Below, piece after piece: positions 16,562-25,441 of a stretch of DNA of 38,899 nt (positions are counted from its first letter, which is position 1; every line of letters starts with the position of its first letter). A model generated the notes under the pieces. That model was not told the DNA's origin, searched no databases, and was given only the letters and a program-made list of their open reading frames with translations. Source of the DNA: Planctomycetota bacterium (lineage in GTDB: Bacteria; Planctomycetota; UBA1135; GCA-002686595); assembly GCA_026692665.1 (NCBI GenBank), contig JAPLOF010000045.1:1-38899 (forward strand). Direction: 5' to 3'. The position numbers were made by a program, and so were the translations under genes.

Positions 16562-17863
16562 TCACTCCGCGCGCACTTCTTGCCGGATCCTCACCGAGCG
16601 GACGCGGCGGTTCGAGACCTCGACCGCCTCGAGCGTCGCGCCGTCCGCCCGCAGGACCTCGCCGCGCCGGGGCAGGCGGCCGCCGGCGATCCGCACGCAC
16701 AGGCCGCTGATCGTCGTGACGTCGTCGGGCTCCTCCAGCTCGAGCTCGAGCGCGCGGTTCACGTCGCGGATCGAGGCCGTCCCCTGCACGAGCGCGGCGC
16801 CGTCGGGCTCGCGCGCGAGCCAGTCGTCGCCCGTGTCGTGCTCGCTCTCGATCTCGCCGACGAGTTCCTCGAGCAGGTCCTCGAGCGTCACGATGCCCGC
16901 CGTTCCGCCGTGCTCGTCGACGACGACGGCCATGTGCGCGCGACGCCGCTGCATCTCGCGCAGGAGGTCCATGGCGCCCGTCGAATCCGGCACGAACCAG
17001 CACGGCCGCAGGACGGACGCGACGTCGATCGGCCGGCCGTCCCACAGGCGTTCGAGGACGTCGCGCCACGAGACGTAGCCCTTCACGTCGTCGATGTTCT
17101 CGCCGTACACCGGGACGCGCCGGTGGCCCTCGACGAGCAGCGCCTCGCGCAGCTTCTCGGGCTGCGCGCTCTCGGGCAGCGCGACCACGTAGCGGCGGTG
17201 GACCATGACGTCGCGGGCCGTCAGCTCCGACAGGTCGAGCGCGCGCGAGGCGATCTCCCCCGCCTCGGGGTCGACGCCGCCCCGCTCGGACGCCTCGTCC
17301 ACGATCGCGATGAGCTCCTCGCGGGAGATGCGCCCTTCGACGAAGGTCGTGCGGTCGCCGAAGAGGCGCAGGACGGCGTTCGACGACTTCATCAGGAACC
17401 AGATGGCCGGCCGCGCGAGCACCGAGAGCCACTCGATGGGGCGCGCCGCGACCAGCGCGTACGTCTCCGCGCCGCGCAGCGCGAGCGACTTCGGGACCAG
17501 CTCGCCCAGCACGAGCGACAGGTAGGCGACCACGGCGACGACGACGACGAGCGCGATCTCGTGCGAGGCGGCCGCGAGCGGCTCGAATCGCGCCACGAGC
17601 GGCGCGAGGTCCGCAGCGAACGCCGCGCCGCCGAACGCGCCGGCGCCGGCGCCGACGATGCTGATCGCGACCTGCACCGTGGCGAGCAGCCGTTCCGGAT
17701 CGCGCTTCAGACGCAACGCGGCGGCCGCACCCCGACTGCCCGCTTCGGCGAGCTCCGCGAGTCGGGTGGGCCGCACCGACACGAGCGCGATCTCCGCGCC
17801 CGAGAAGAGCCCGTTCAGGAGGATCAGCCCGACGAGGACCGCGATTTCGGAGCCGAAGCCCAT
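16562..17863 (-). CDS. CNNM/CorC-type membrane protein with CBS pair
   Basis: A 433-aa integral membrane protein of the hemolysin C/CorC/CNNM family, linked to Mg2+/Co2+ transport or efflux. The N-terminal CNNM domain has membrane segments near residues 4-24, 60-85, 103-125 and 135-160, with the conserved '[10 protein letters not shown]' and '[11 protein letters not shown]'. Two CBS domains span about 214-335, and a CorC_HlyC domain follows to the end. The ATG at 17863 is supported by GGAGG ten bases upstream, inside the preceding gene's 3' end. It begins 5 bases after that gene's stop, which suggests translational coupling. Which cation it moves cannot be told from sequence. Confidence 0.93.
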   Translation of the reverse strand: MGFGSEIAVLVGLILLNGLFSGAEIALVSVRPTRLAELAEAGSRGAAAALRLKRDPERLLATVQVAISIVGAGAGAFGGAAFAADLAPLVARFEPLAAASHEIALVVVVAVVAYLSLVLGELVPKSLALRGAETYALVAARPIEWLSVLARPAIWFLMKSSNAVLRLFGDRTTFVEGRISREELIAIVDEASERGGVDPEAGEIASRALDLSELTARDVMVHRRYVVALPESAQPEKLREALLVEGHRRVPVYGENIDDVKGYVSWRDVLERLWDGRPIDVASVLRPCWFVPDSTGAMDLLREMQRRRAHMAVVVDEHGGTAGIVTLEDLLEELVGEIESEHDTGDDWLAREPDGAALVQGTASIRDVNRALELELEEPDDVTTISGLCVRIAGGRLPRRGEVLRADGATLEAVEVSNRRVRSVRIRQEVRAE

Positions 17864-17868
17864 GGCGA

Positions 17869-18474
17869 TCAGGCCTCCGACCCGGGATCGACGCGCCGGG
17901 CCGTCGTTTCGCGCGGTCCGCTGCGCGTCACGGGCGGCAGGCCGGTCGCGCGCCGGACGCGCTCGGCGTACGACGTGACCGAGTCCTCGGGGCTCGTCTC
18001 GACGCCGAACAGCTCCCCGACTTCGCGAGTCAGCGCGGGATCCGTCTCGAGCTCTCCGGGCGACGCGGTGAGCCGCTCGCGCACGTAGCCGCGGAACGCG
18101 CGCGAGGTCCACAGCCAGCCCGCGGCCAGCAGGACCACGGTCGCGAGCGCGACGGCCGCGACCCAGAACACGGGGAGAGCCGGAGCGGATTCCGTCGCCG
18201 GTGGACGGAGGCGCGCCAGGAGCTCGAGACCGAACCCCGCGAGCAGGTACAGGAATCCGATCCCGACCTGGAGTCGCTGGAAGATGTGCTCGCGGATCGC
18301 GACGAGCGGCGCGCCCCGCGCTCCGAAGCGCTCGGCGACCAGGTCGCGCGGATGGCGGAAGAGCAGCGCGTTGCCCAGGAGGAACGTGCCGCCGAGGAGC
18401 AGCACGAGCCCGACCGCGCCCCAGTCGGTGGGCGGGTCCTGGATCAACGACGGAACTGCGGTCGGAACCACCAT
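17869..18474 (-). CDS. Small membrane protein upstream of the CNNM-type gene
   Basis: A 201-aa protein with two to three hydrophobic segments: about 20-38, 70-87 and 100-123. A charged cytosolic-looking C-terminal tail of about 75 residues follows. I recognise no named family. The ATG (18474-18472) overlaps the stop of the preceding lipoprotein gene by one base (TGATG). The stop is 5 bases before the CNNM-type gene, which points to a coupled three-gene unit and perhaps a shared envelope function. No enzymatic motif is visible. Confidence 0.8.
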   Translation of the reverse strand: MVVPTAVPSLIQDPPTDWGAVGLVLLLGGTFLLGNALLFRHPRDLVAERFGARGAPLVAIREHIFQRLQVGIGFLYLLAGFGLELLARLRPPATESAPALPVFWVAAVALATVVLLAAGWLWTSRAFRGYVRERLTASPGELETDPALTREVGELFGVETSPEDSVTSYAERVRRATGLPPVTRSGPRETTARRVDPGSEA

Positions 18475-18854
18475 CAGACGAAGATCGCGACCAGGATCAG
18501 CCCCCACAGGACGACGCCGATCGTGACGAGGCTGGCCTGCGCCAGGCGATTCCCGCCGTAGTTCGGATCCCCGGGAGTGATGCCCAGGATGCCAGTGACC
18601 TGCTCGAGAGGGAGAGACCGCGCGGGATAGCGATCGTCCGGACCGGTGCCACGCCAGGCCAGCACGGACCGTCCCTCGGGTTCGTACTGCGGCCGCTCGA
18701 CCTCGAAGGGCGCGCCCTCGCTCGGCACGACGCGCACGCGGCGCTGCACGTCGATGACGGCCGGGGTCCAGGGCTTCGGGATCGGGGTCCATGCCGGCGC
18801 GCTGCTGCACGCGGAGCACAGGAGGAGCAGGGCGACGGCGGGCGAAGGACGCAT
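18474..18854 (-). CDS. Short lipoprotein with C-terminal membrane segment
   Basis: A 126-aa protein that begins MRPSPAVALLLLCSACSS, a lipoprotein-like signal with Cys16 as the probable lipidated residue (C-S-A-C is a slightly unusual lipobox). A soluble region of about 85 residues follows, then a C-terminal hydrophobic stretch (about 108-126, ending LILVAIFV) that reaches the last residue. A protein with both a lipid anchor and a tail anchor is unusual. It is first in the five-gene minus-strand run and overlaps the next start codon by one base. No family recognised. Confidence 0.72.
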   Translation of the reverse strand: MRPSPAVALLLLCSACSSAPAWTPIPKPWTPAVIDVQRRVRVVPSEGAPFEVERPQYEPEGRSVLAWRGTGPDDRYPARSLPLEQVTGILGITPGDPNYGGNRLAQASLVTIGVVLWGLILVAIFV

Positions 18855-19194
18855 GGGCGCAGAGGGTAGCGGGAACGCGGGGCGGCGCCAGGAAGGACCG
18901 CGCGCGCCCGGATCCCGGCCGTCCTCCAAGCCAGCCCGACCGAGTCGCCTGCGCGAAGTGCGGGGGTGACTGTCGGAACAGGAGCCCAACATGTCCCCCG
19001 GCGGGAAGGCCCGCGCCGGCGCCGTCCCCACCCGACGGGTTTCCTTGCCAGGAAGGAGCAGCGCGCATTCGGAGTGTCTCCGGGGCGTCACGCGGCTCCG
19101 GGCCGAGAGAGCCGAGAGAGGAGTCGCCGCAAGGCTGAGAGCGCACCGCCTCGATCCGTACACTGCGCGGGATCGGAACATCCAAAGGAAGGCC
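18855..19194. other. Divergent intergenic region, lipoprotein gene / gatC
   Basis: These 340 bases must carry promoters for the minus-strand operon and for gatCAB. No clear -35/-10 pair or riboswitch fold stands out. The 3' end holds an excellent Shine-Dalgarno site for gatC (AAGGAAGG, 19185-19192). Small open frames in the region lack protein-like features. Confidence 0.5.
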
Positions 19195-19512
19195 ATGACC
19201 GCAGCCGGACACTCCGCACCGTCCCCCACCGACACCGTCCTCCAGGTGGCCGCGCTCGCGCGCCTCGACATGAAGCCCGCGGAGGCCGCCGCGTTCGGGC
19301 CGCAGCTCGCGGCGATCCTGGCCCAGTTCGAGGTGCTCACCGCCGTCGACGTGGAAGGCATCGAACCGATGACCGGCGCGTCGGCGGGCGAGAACGTGCT
19401 GCGCGCCGACGATCCGGCGCCGTCGCTGCCCGTGGACGCGGCCCTCGCGAACGCGCCGTCGCGCGTGGACGACTTCTACCGCGTGCCGAAGACCGTGGGA
19501 GGCGAAGAGTGA
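19195..19512 (+). CDS. gatC: Aspartyl/glutamyl-tRNA amidotransferase subunit C
   Basis: GatC is the small scaffold of the GatCAB amidotransferase, which converts Glu-tRNA(Gln) and/or Asp-tRNA(Asn) to the amide forms. The 105-aa product has the typical 'VAALARLDMKPAEAAAFGPQLAAILAQFEVL' helix pair and the downstream 'VDVEGIEPM' segment. The end, DDFYRVPKTVGGEE, is also typical of the family. The ATG at 19195 is fixed by a strong AAGGAAGG site just upstream. Its stop overlaps the gatA GTG (GTGA). The operon order C-A-B is common. Confidence 0.93.
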   Translation: MTAAGHSAPSPTDTVLQVAALARLDMKPAEAAAFGPQLAAILAQFEVLTAVDVEGIEPMTGASAGENVLRADDPAPSLPVDAALANAPSRVDDFYRVPKTVGGEE

Positions 19513-20990
19513 GCGCCGCGATCCTCGAGGACGCCGTCGCACTCGCCGGGCGCATCGCGCGCGGCGAACTCTCGGCGCGGCGCGCGGTCGAGGTCGCGTT
19601 CGAGCGCCTGGACCGCCTCGACCGCCGCTTGAACGTGTTCCTGGCCGTGGATCGCGAAGGCGCGTTGCGGCGGGCCGGCGAGCTCGACGCGCGGCGCGCG
19701 GCGGGACACGCGTCGGGCCCGCTGCACGGCGTGCCGATCGCGTTGAAGGCCAACATGTGCTTCGAAGGCGTCGAGTCGAGCTGCGCCTCGAAGATCCTGG
19801 CTGGATATCGCGCGCCGTACACCGCGACGTTCGTGCAGCGGCTGCTCGACGCCGGCGCGAATCCGATCGGCATGACGAACATGGACGAGTTCGCCATGGG
19901 CAGCTCGTCGGAGAACTCCGCGTTCGGACCCACGAAGAACCCGTGGGACGAGGCGCGCACGCCGGGCGGGTCGAGCTCGGGCTCGGCCGTCGCCGTGGCG
20001 GCGGGCATCGTCCCGATCGCACTGGGCTCGGACACCGGCGGTTCCGTGCGGCAACCGGCGGCGCTGTGCGGCATCCACGGGTTCAAGCCCACGTACTGGC
20101 GCGTCTCGCGCTACGGGCTGATCGCGTTCGGCAGCTCGCTCGACCAGGTGTCGCCCTTCGCCCGGACGGTGCGCGACCTCGAGCTCGTCACGCACGTCAT
20201 GTCGGGCACGGACGTGCGCGACTCGACATGTCTCGACGAGCCGGCGTTGAACCTGGAGGACGGCGACGTGCGCGGCCTGCGCGTCGGCGTCCCGCGCGAG
20301 CACTTCCCCGAATCGCTGCCGCGCGACGTGCGCGCGGTGTGCGAGGCGGCCCTGGCGACGCTCGAGAAGCTGGGCGCCACGATCGTGCCCGTCTCGCTGC
20401 CGCACAGCCACCTCGCGATCCCCACCTACTACGTCGTCGCGACGGCCGAGGCATCCAGCAACCTGGCGCGCTTCGACGGCGTGCGCTACGGCACGCGCGT
20501 CGAGGGCTCGGGTTCGCTCCAGAGCATGTACGCCGCCACGCGCGAGGAGGGCTTCGGGCCCGAAGTGAAGCGCCGCATCCTGCTCGGCACCTACGTCCTC
20601 TCGGCGGGCTACTACGACGCCTGGTACGGCCGCGCGCTCAAGGTGCGCTCGATCCTGCGCCGCGACTTCGAGACGGCGTTCGAGGACGTCGACGTGATCG
20701 CCGGGCCGACCTCGCCGGAAGCGGCGTTCCGGCTGGGCGCGAAATCGAACGACCCGGTCGCGATGTACCTCTCCGACGTGCTCACGGTGCCCGTCAGCCT
20801 GGCCGGGATCCCGGCGATCAGCGTCCCGTGCGGATTCGTCACGGTCGAAGGCTCGCGGCTGCCGGTCGGGCTGCAAATAGTCGGGCCGAACCGCGCCGAC
20901 GCGCGCGTGCTGCGCGTGGCGCGCGCGTTCGAGGCGGCGACGGACTTCGCGCGCGCACTGCCCCCGATCCACGCCGGAGGTGCCGCATGA
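19509..20990 (+). CDS. gatA: Aspartyl/glutamyl-tRNA amidotransferase subunit A
   Basis: GatA is the amidase-signature subunit that releases ammonia from glutamine for the GatB active site. The Ser-cisSer-Lys triad is K80 (IALKANM), S155 in GGSSSGSA and S179 in DTGGSVRQPAA. The 493-aa length is normal. The start is the GTG at 19509, overlapping the gatC stop and preceded at 6 bases by GGGAGG (19497-19502), so translation should be coupled. The full catalytic core and C-terminal domain are present. Its stop overlaps the gatB start (ATGA). Confidence 0.97.
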   Translation: MSAAILEDAVALAGRIARGELSARRAVEVAFERLDRLDRRLNVFLAVDREGALRRAGELDARRAAGHASGPLHGVPIALKANMCFEGVESSCASKILAGYRAPYTATFVQRLLDAGANPIGMTNMDEFAMGSSSENSAFGPTKNPWDEARTPGGSSSGSAVAVAAGIVPIALGSDTGGSVRQPAALCGIHGFKPTYWRVSRYGLIAFGSSLDQVSPFARTVRDLELVTHVMSGTDVRDSTCLDEPALNLEDGDVRGLRVGVPREHFPESLPRDVRAVCEAALATLEKLGATIVPVSLPHSHLAIPTYYVVATAEASSNLARFDGVRYGTRVEGSGSLQSMYAATREEGFGPEVKRRILLGTYVLSAGYYDAWYGRALKVRSILRRDFETAFEDVDVIAGPTSPEAAFRLGAKSNDPVAMYLSDVLTVPVSLAGIPAISVPCGFVTVEGSRLPVGLQIVGPNRADARVLRVARAFEAATDFARALPPIHAGGAA

Positions 20991-22486
20991 GCTCGCGTCC
21001 GACCGTTCCGGAGGCCGCGGCCGCGCAGCCCGGCTACGTCTCCCCGACCACGGGCGCCCGCTGGGTCGCCGTGATCGGCCTCGAGTGCCACGTGCAGCTC
21101 GCCACGCGCACGAAGCTCTTCTGCGGCTGCGAGTACCGCTTCGGCGCGAGCCCGAACTCCATCACGTGCCCAGTGTGCACGGCACAGCCGGGCGTGCTGC
21201 CCGTGCTGAATCGCGAAGCGCTGGCGCTGGCCGTGCGCGTCGCTCTGGCCCTCGGCGCGAACGTGCCGCCGAGGAGCAAGTTCGACCGCAAGCACTACTT
21301 CTACTGCGACCTGCCCAAGGGCTACCAGATCAGCCAGTACGACCAGCCGTTCTGCAACGGCGGCGGCATCGTGCTCGCTTCGGGCAGGAAGATCCGTCTG
21401 ACGCGCATCCACCTCGAGGAGGACGCCGGCAAGGCGATCCACGATCGCGGCGACATGACGCTCGTCGACCTGAATCGCGCCGGCGTGCCGTTGATCGAGT
21501 CGGTCACGGAGGCCGACGTCGAGAGCGCCGAGGAGGCGCACGAGTACCTGACGGCGCTCAAAGAGATCCTGCAGTACACCGGCGCGTCCGAGTGCGACAT
21601 GGAGAAGGGCGAGCTGCGCTGCGACGTGAACATCTCCGTGCGCAAGCCCGGCGAGCCGTGGCGCACGAAGGTCGAGGTCAAGAACCTGAACTCCTTCCGC
21701 CACGTGTCGGCCGCCATCGAGCACGAGATGGCGCGCCAGGTCGAGGTCTACGAGTCCGGCGGCTCGATCCGCCAGGAGACCCGGCTCTTCGATCCCGACC
21801 GCGGCGTGACGCGCGCGATGCGCTCCAAGGAATCGGCGCACGATTACCGCTACTTCGCCGAGCCCGACCTGCCCGCGTTCCGCATCGACGCCGTCTTCCA
21901 GGACCACCAGCGGGGCGTGATCCCCGAGCTGCCGGCCGCGCGCCGCGAGCGCTACGCGCGCGAGTTCGGCCTGGGCGCGAAGGACTGTGCCGCGCTCACG
22001 AGCCAGCGCGTCGTCGCGGACTTCTTCGAGGCCGCCGCGCGACTCTCGGAGCGCCCGAAGGACGCCGCGAACTGGATCCTGAACGAGATGAACCGGATGG
22101 TCGGCGACCCCGAGCTCGGGTACGCGCACTTCGGCGAGATCCCGCTCAAGCCGCACGACCTCGCCCAGGTCATCGGGTACGTGTCGCAGGGCACGATCCA
22201 GACCGCCGGGGGCCGCACGCTGCTGCGCGCGATGGCGCGCACGGGGCGCTCGGCCAAGATGCTCGTGCAGGAGCTCGCGCTGGAGCAGGTCCAGGACACC
22301 GCCGCGATCGAGGCCTGGTGCCGCGACGCGCTCGTCGGCAAGGACAAGATCGTGGCCGACGTGAAGGCCGGCAAGCCCAACGCGCTGAACGCCCTGCTCG
22401 GGCCGGTCATGAAGGCGTCGGGCGGGAAGGCCAACGCCGAGATCGTGCGCACGACCCTGCAGCGCCTGATCGACGCGCTGCCCTGA
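20987..22486 (+). CDS. gatB: Aspartyl/glutamyl-tRNA amidotransferase subunit B
   Basis: GatB phosphorylates the misacylated aminoacyl-tRNA and transfers ammonia to it. The 499-aa product has the conserved N-terminal 'VIGLECHVQLATRTKLFC' with E33 and H35. A Cys set (C46, C48, C61, C64) matches the zinc site of many GatB proteins. 'YFYCDLPKGYQISQYDQP' and 'IHLEEDAGKA' are also present. The helical and YqeY-like C-terminal tRNA-binding domains are complete ('GKANAEIVRTTLQRLI'). The ATG at 20987 overlaps the gatA stop and has GGAGG six bases upstream. The operon implies that this organism makes Gln-tRNA and/or Asn-tRNA indirectly. Confidence 0.97.
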   Translation: MSSRPTVPEAAAAQPGYVSPTTGARWVAVIGLECHVQLATRTKLFCGCEYRFGASPNSITCPVCTAQPGVLPVLNREALALAVRVALALGANVPPRSKFDRKHYFYCDLPKGYQISQYDQPFCNGGGIVLASGRKIRLTRIHLEEDAGKAIHDRGDMTLVDLNRAGVPLIESVTEADVESAEEAHEYLTALKEILQYTGASECDMEKGELRCDVNISVRKPGEPWRTKVEVKNLNSFRHVSAAIEHEMARQVEVYESGGSIRQETRLFDPDRGVTRAMRSKESAHDYRYFAEPDLPAFRIDAVFQDHQRGVIPELPAARRERYAREFGLGAKDCAALTSQRVVADFFEAAARLSERPKDAANWILNEMNRMVGDPELGYAHFGEIPLKPHDLAQVIGYVSQGTIQTAGGRTLLRAMARTGRSAKMLVQELALEQVQDTAAIEAWCRDALVGKDKIVADVKAGKPNALNALLGPVMKASGGKANAEIVRTTLQRLIDALP

Positions 22487-22513
22487 TCCGACCGTCGTTG
22501 TCTCGGTCCCCAT

Positions 22514-22553
22514 CGACCCGATCGGGGCCGGGATCGGATCCGGAATCGGGTCG
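22514..22553 (+). terminator. Long inverted repeat after gatB
   Basis: CGACCCGAT (22514-22522) pairs with ATCGGGTCG (22545-22553) across a 22-base interior, giving a 9-bp perfect stem that starts 28 bases after the gatB stop. The interior contains further CGATC/GATCGG repeats that allow alternative folds. There is no U-tract. The position suits an operon-end structure. Confidence 0.4.
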
Positions 22554-22693
22554 CGACGGGAGCCCGGCGCTTCGCGCTTCCGATCGCTCCGCTTGACGAG
22601 CCACGCCGCCGAGCGCGGAGTGGAGGCCGTTCCGTGCCTCCGGGCCGGGCCGCGGTCCTGTAACGGCGCGCCCCTCCCGGACGGAGGATCCGC

Positions 22694-25441
22694 ATGAGCA
22701 CGACCCCCGATTCGGCCCCGGCGATCGAGGACCTGTTCCGCCGCTGGCGCGACGAGGCCGATGCCGAGGCGCTGGCCGAGGTCCTGGCTCGGACCGAGAG
22801 CGAGCTCTTCGCCCTGGCGCGACGGCAAGCGCGCGACGACAGCGCGGCCTGGGACCTCGTGCAGGAGTCGTGGCTGACCGTGCTGCGCGAGGCTCCGCGC
22901 TGGGACGCGAACCAGCGCTTGATGCCGTGGATCGTGGGCATCCTCCAGATCGAGGCGCGACGCGCGCGACGCGCCGCCGCCCGCGTCCCCGATCCGGACC
23001 GCATCGACGTGCCGACCGTGCCCGCCGCCGACGTCGAAGCGCCCGCGGCCGAAGTGCGCTCGCTCGTGACGGATGCGCTCGGCCGGCTGCCGGACCTGTA
23101 CCGGGAGGTCCTGTCGATGCACCTCCTCGAGGACCTCTCGCACGCCGAGATCGCGCAGCGCACGGGTCGCGAGCCGGGCACCGTGCGCGTGCAGGTCTTC
23201 CGTGGGCTCGCGCAGCTGCGCAAGCTCGTCCCGGCCAGTCTGTCGCTCGGGACGGCGCTCGCGATCCTCGCACCGCGCAGCGATGCGGCGCACCTCGCCG
23301 GGGTGCTCGATGACGCCGCGCGATCGGGGATCGGCGCGGGCGTGACCCCGGCCGCGTCGGGTTCCGCCGCGGGAGGTCTGTCGGTCGGCGCGGGAGTGGG
23401 CTGGCTCGTCGGCGCGGCCGGCGTCGCGCTCGTCGCCGCCGGTGCCTGGCTCGCACTGCGCGAGCCACCGCGCGACGGCCGGCTCGCGAGCAACGGCGCG
23501 CAGCTCGCGAGCCCCGCGAACACGCCGGCGGATCGCACGGCATCCATGGACGGATCTCGGCCGGCCGCGAGCGGTGCCGCGCGCACCGCGGTCGCGACGG
23601 CGACTGCGGTGCCGAGCGCGCCCGCTCGTGGTGTGCGGCTGGTGGGGCAGGTCGAAGGACTCGCTGGACTGCAGCCCGGTTCCCCCACCGTCACGCTCCG
23701 CGCCGACGGCGTCCTGCCGCTCGCGATCGAGCTCGAGGCCGCGGAGCGCTTCGACGTCGACGTCTCGAGCTGGTACGCGCCGCGTGGTGCCGCCCCGCGC
23801 GAGTTCGTCGTCGAGTTCGACCACCCGAGCGCGATGCCGGTCCGCGCGCCCGTCCTCCTGGACGCCGCGGCGCTCGCCGCGGCTCGCGAGGTCGCGGCCT
23901 CCGGCACGGGGGCACGGCACGAGATCGAGCTGCGCTTCGTCCTGCAGCCGCCGGCCGCGCGCGTCCATGGACTCGCGGCCTGGGGCGAAGGCGTCGAGGC
24001 GCACTCGTCGCCGCGGCGCTTCGCCGCCCTCTACCCGATCGCACCGTCGGGCGCTCCAGCGTCGGATCCGGTGGAAGGCGTGGAGGTAAGGAGCGACGGT
24101 TCGTTCTCGCTGCGCGCCGCGGAATCCGGACGGCACGCGCTCGTCGTCACCACGGTGGGCGGGAACGCGCGGCCCGCGAGTCGCATGCTCGAACTCGCGG
24201 CTGGCGAGGACCACGATGCGGGTCGGATCGAGCTCGAGGGCGGCGCGCGGATCGCGGGCACCGTCGCCCTCGATCCGTCGATGTCCGGCCTCGCCCTCGA
24301 ACCGATCGTCCGCTGGCGCCCCGTGGACGGCGGGAGCCTGCACTCCGCGTACGGCACCGCGGTGCTCTGGACCGGGACGCGCTTCGAGCGGGCGGCTTCG
24401 GAAACGACGGTCGCTCCCGACGGCTCGTTCGCGATCGCGGGACTCGCGCCGGGAGCCTTCGAGCTCGAGAGCGCGTGGCGCGCGCCTTCCGGCACGCCGA
24501 TGCTCGCTGCGCGAGCGCTGTGGACGGCCGCGGCTCCCGCGACGGCTCCGTGCCTGGGCCTCGTCCTGGAAGCCCCCCCCGCCGTGACCGTCGTGACGGT
24601 GCGCGGCGGCGGCAGCGCTGTCCCGGATGCGACCGTGGAGTACGAGCCCGCGGAGGGCGCGCGCGCCGCGGCCGGGCCCGACGCGTCCGGGCGGGTCCTG
24701 CTCGTCGGCGCCGGAACGGGCCGGCTGCGCGTGCGCGCTCCGGGATACGCCGCATTCGAGCGCTCGCTCACGAGCCAGCCCGAGCGCGCCGTCGACGTGG
24801 ACCTCGTCGCCTCGGCCGACCTGGGCGAGATCGTGCTCGCGGCGTCGAGCGTTCCCTGGAAGGAGGCGGCGTGCGTACTCGTCCGCGGCTCCGTGCTCGA
24901 CGCGGGCGGGCTCGCGGGACTGCGCCGCGGCGAGCTGCCGCAGGGGGTCTCGATCGTGCGCGCGACCGCCGGCGACGACGGACGCCTGTCCGAGCCCGTT
25001 CCGGCCGGTCGCTGGTGGATCCAGATCCGTGGTCGCCGCGACGCCGTCGAGGGGATCCTGGCCCACGCGCGACCGTTCGTCGCGGCGGTGGACGTCGTGC
25101 CGGGAGGAACGACGCGCGTCGACGTCGAGCTCGAGTTGGCCGGCCGCATCCGGTTCGCGCCCGTCGCGGCGCGCGAGGGCGCGGACGGGGTCGTGCTCGA
25201 GCTCGTCGGAGCGGAGGGACGAGCCGTGCCGCTCCGGGTCACGAGCCTCGTCCTGCGCGGCGACGCACGTCAGGGACGCGTGGCGACGACGGACCGGATG
25301 CCGTTCGGCGCGAACGCGACGAGCGACCTGCTCGAGCCGGGTGCCTACGTGCTGACCGCGAGGATCGGCGCGTCGGTGCGGAGCCGCACGATCGCGGTCG
25401 AAGCCGGACGGACGACGCTCGTGGAACTCGACGGTCAGTAG
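22694..25441 (+). CDS. ECF sigma-70-like domain fused to a TM segment and a large beta-rich region
   Basis: A 915-aa protein in three parts. Residues about 25-95 are sigma region 2 ('AWDLVQESWLTVLREAPRWDANQRLMPWI'). Residues about 120-178 are region 4 with its helix-turn-helix ('LPDLYREVLSMHLLEDLSHAEIAQRTGREPGTVRVQVFRGLAQL'). One membrane segment follows (about 231-254, 'VGAGVGWLVGAAGVALVAAGAWLAL'). The remaining roughly 650 residues read as repeated carboxypeptidase-regulatory/Ig-like beta modules, for example 'VAPDGSFAIAGLAPGAFELES'. This predicts a membrane-tethered sigma factor with an external sensor-like region. GGAGG six bases before the ATG supports the start. No anti-sigma gene is adjacent. 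The 3' end overlaps the convergent peptidase gene by 7 bases. What it senses, and whether release needs proteolysis, are unknown. Confidence 0.88.
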   Translation: MSTTPDSAPAIEDLFRRWRDEADAEALAEVLARTESELFALARRQARDDSAAWDLVQESWLTVLREAPRWDANQRLMPWIVGILQIEARRARRAAARVPDPDRIDVPTVPAADVEAPAAEVRSLVTDALGRLPDLYREVLSMHLLEDLSHAEIAQRTGREPGTVRVQVFRGLAQLRKLVPASLSLGTALAILAPRSDAAHLAGVLDDAARSGIGAGVTPAASGSAAGGLSVGAGVGWLVGAAGVALVAAGAWLALREPPRDGRLASNGAQLASPANTPADRTASMDGSRPAASGAARTAVATATAVPSAPARGVRLVGQVEGLAGLQPGSPTVTLRADGVLPLAIELEAAERFDVDVSSWYAPRGAAPREFVVEFDHPSAMPVRAPVLLDAAALAAAREVAASGTGARHEIELRFVLQPPAARVHGLAAWGEGVEAHSSPRRFAALYPIAPSGAPASDPVEGVEVRSDGSFSLRAAESGRHALVVTTVGGNARPASRMLELAAGEDHDAGRIELEGGARIAGTVALDPSMSGLALEPIVRWRPVDGGSLHSAYGTAVLWTGTRFERAASETTVAPDGSFAIAGLAPGAFELESAWRAPSGTPMLAARALWTAAAPATAPCLGLVLEAPPAVTVVTVRGGGSAVPDATVEYEPAEGARAAAGPDASGRVLLVGAGTGRLRVRAPGYAAFERSLTSQPERAVDVDLVASADLGEIVLAASSVPWKEAACVLVRGSVLDAGGLAGLRRGELPQGVSIVRATAGDDGRLSEPVPAGRWWIQIRGRRDAVEGILAHARPFVAAVDVVPGGTTRVDVELELAGRIRFAPVAAREGADGVVLELVGAEGRAVPLRVTSLVLRGDARQGRVATTDRMPFGANATSDLLEPGAYVLTARIGASVRSRTIAVEAGRTTLVELDGQ

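Noticed and set aside
22593..22621. TTGACG as a sigma-70 -35 box before the sigma-fusion gene
   Set aside because: No plausible -10 element lies at 16-18 bases; in this GC-rich DNA a single hexamer is not enough.
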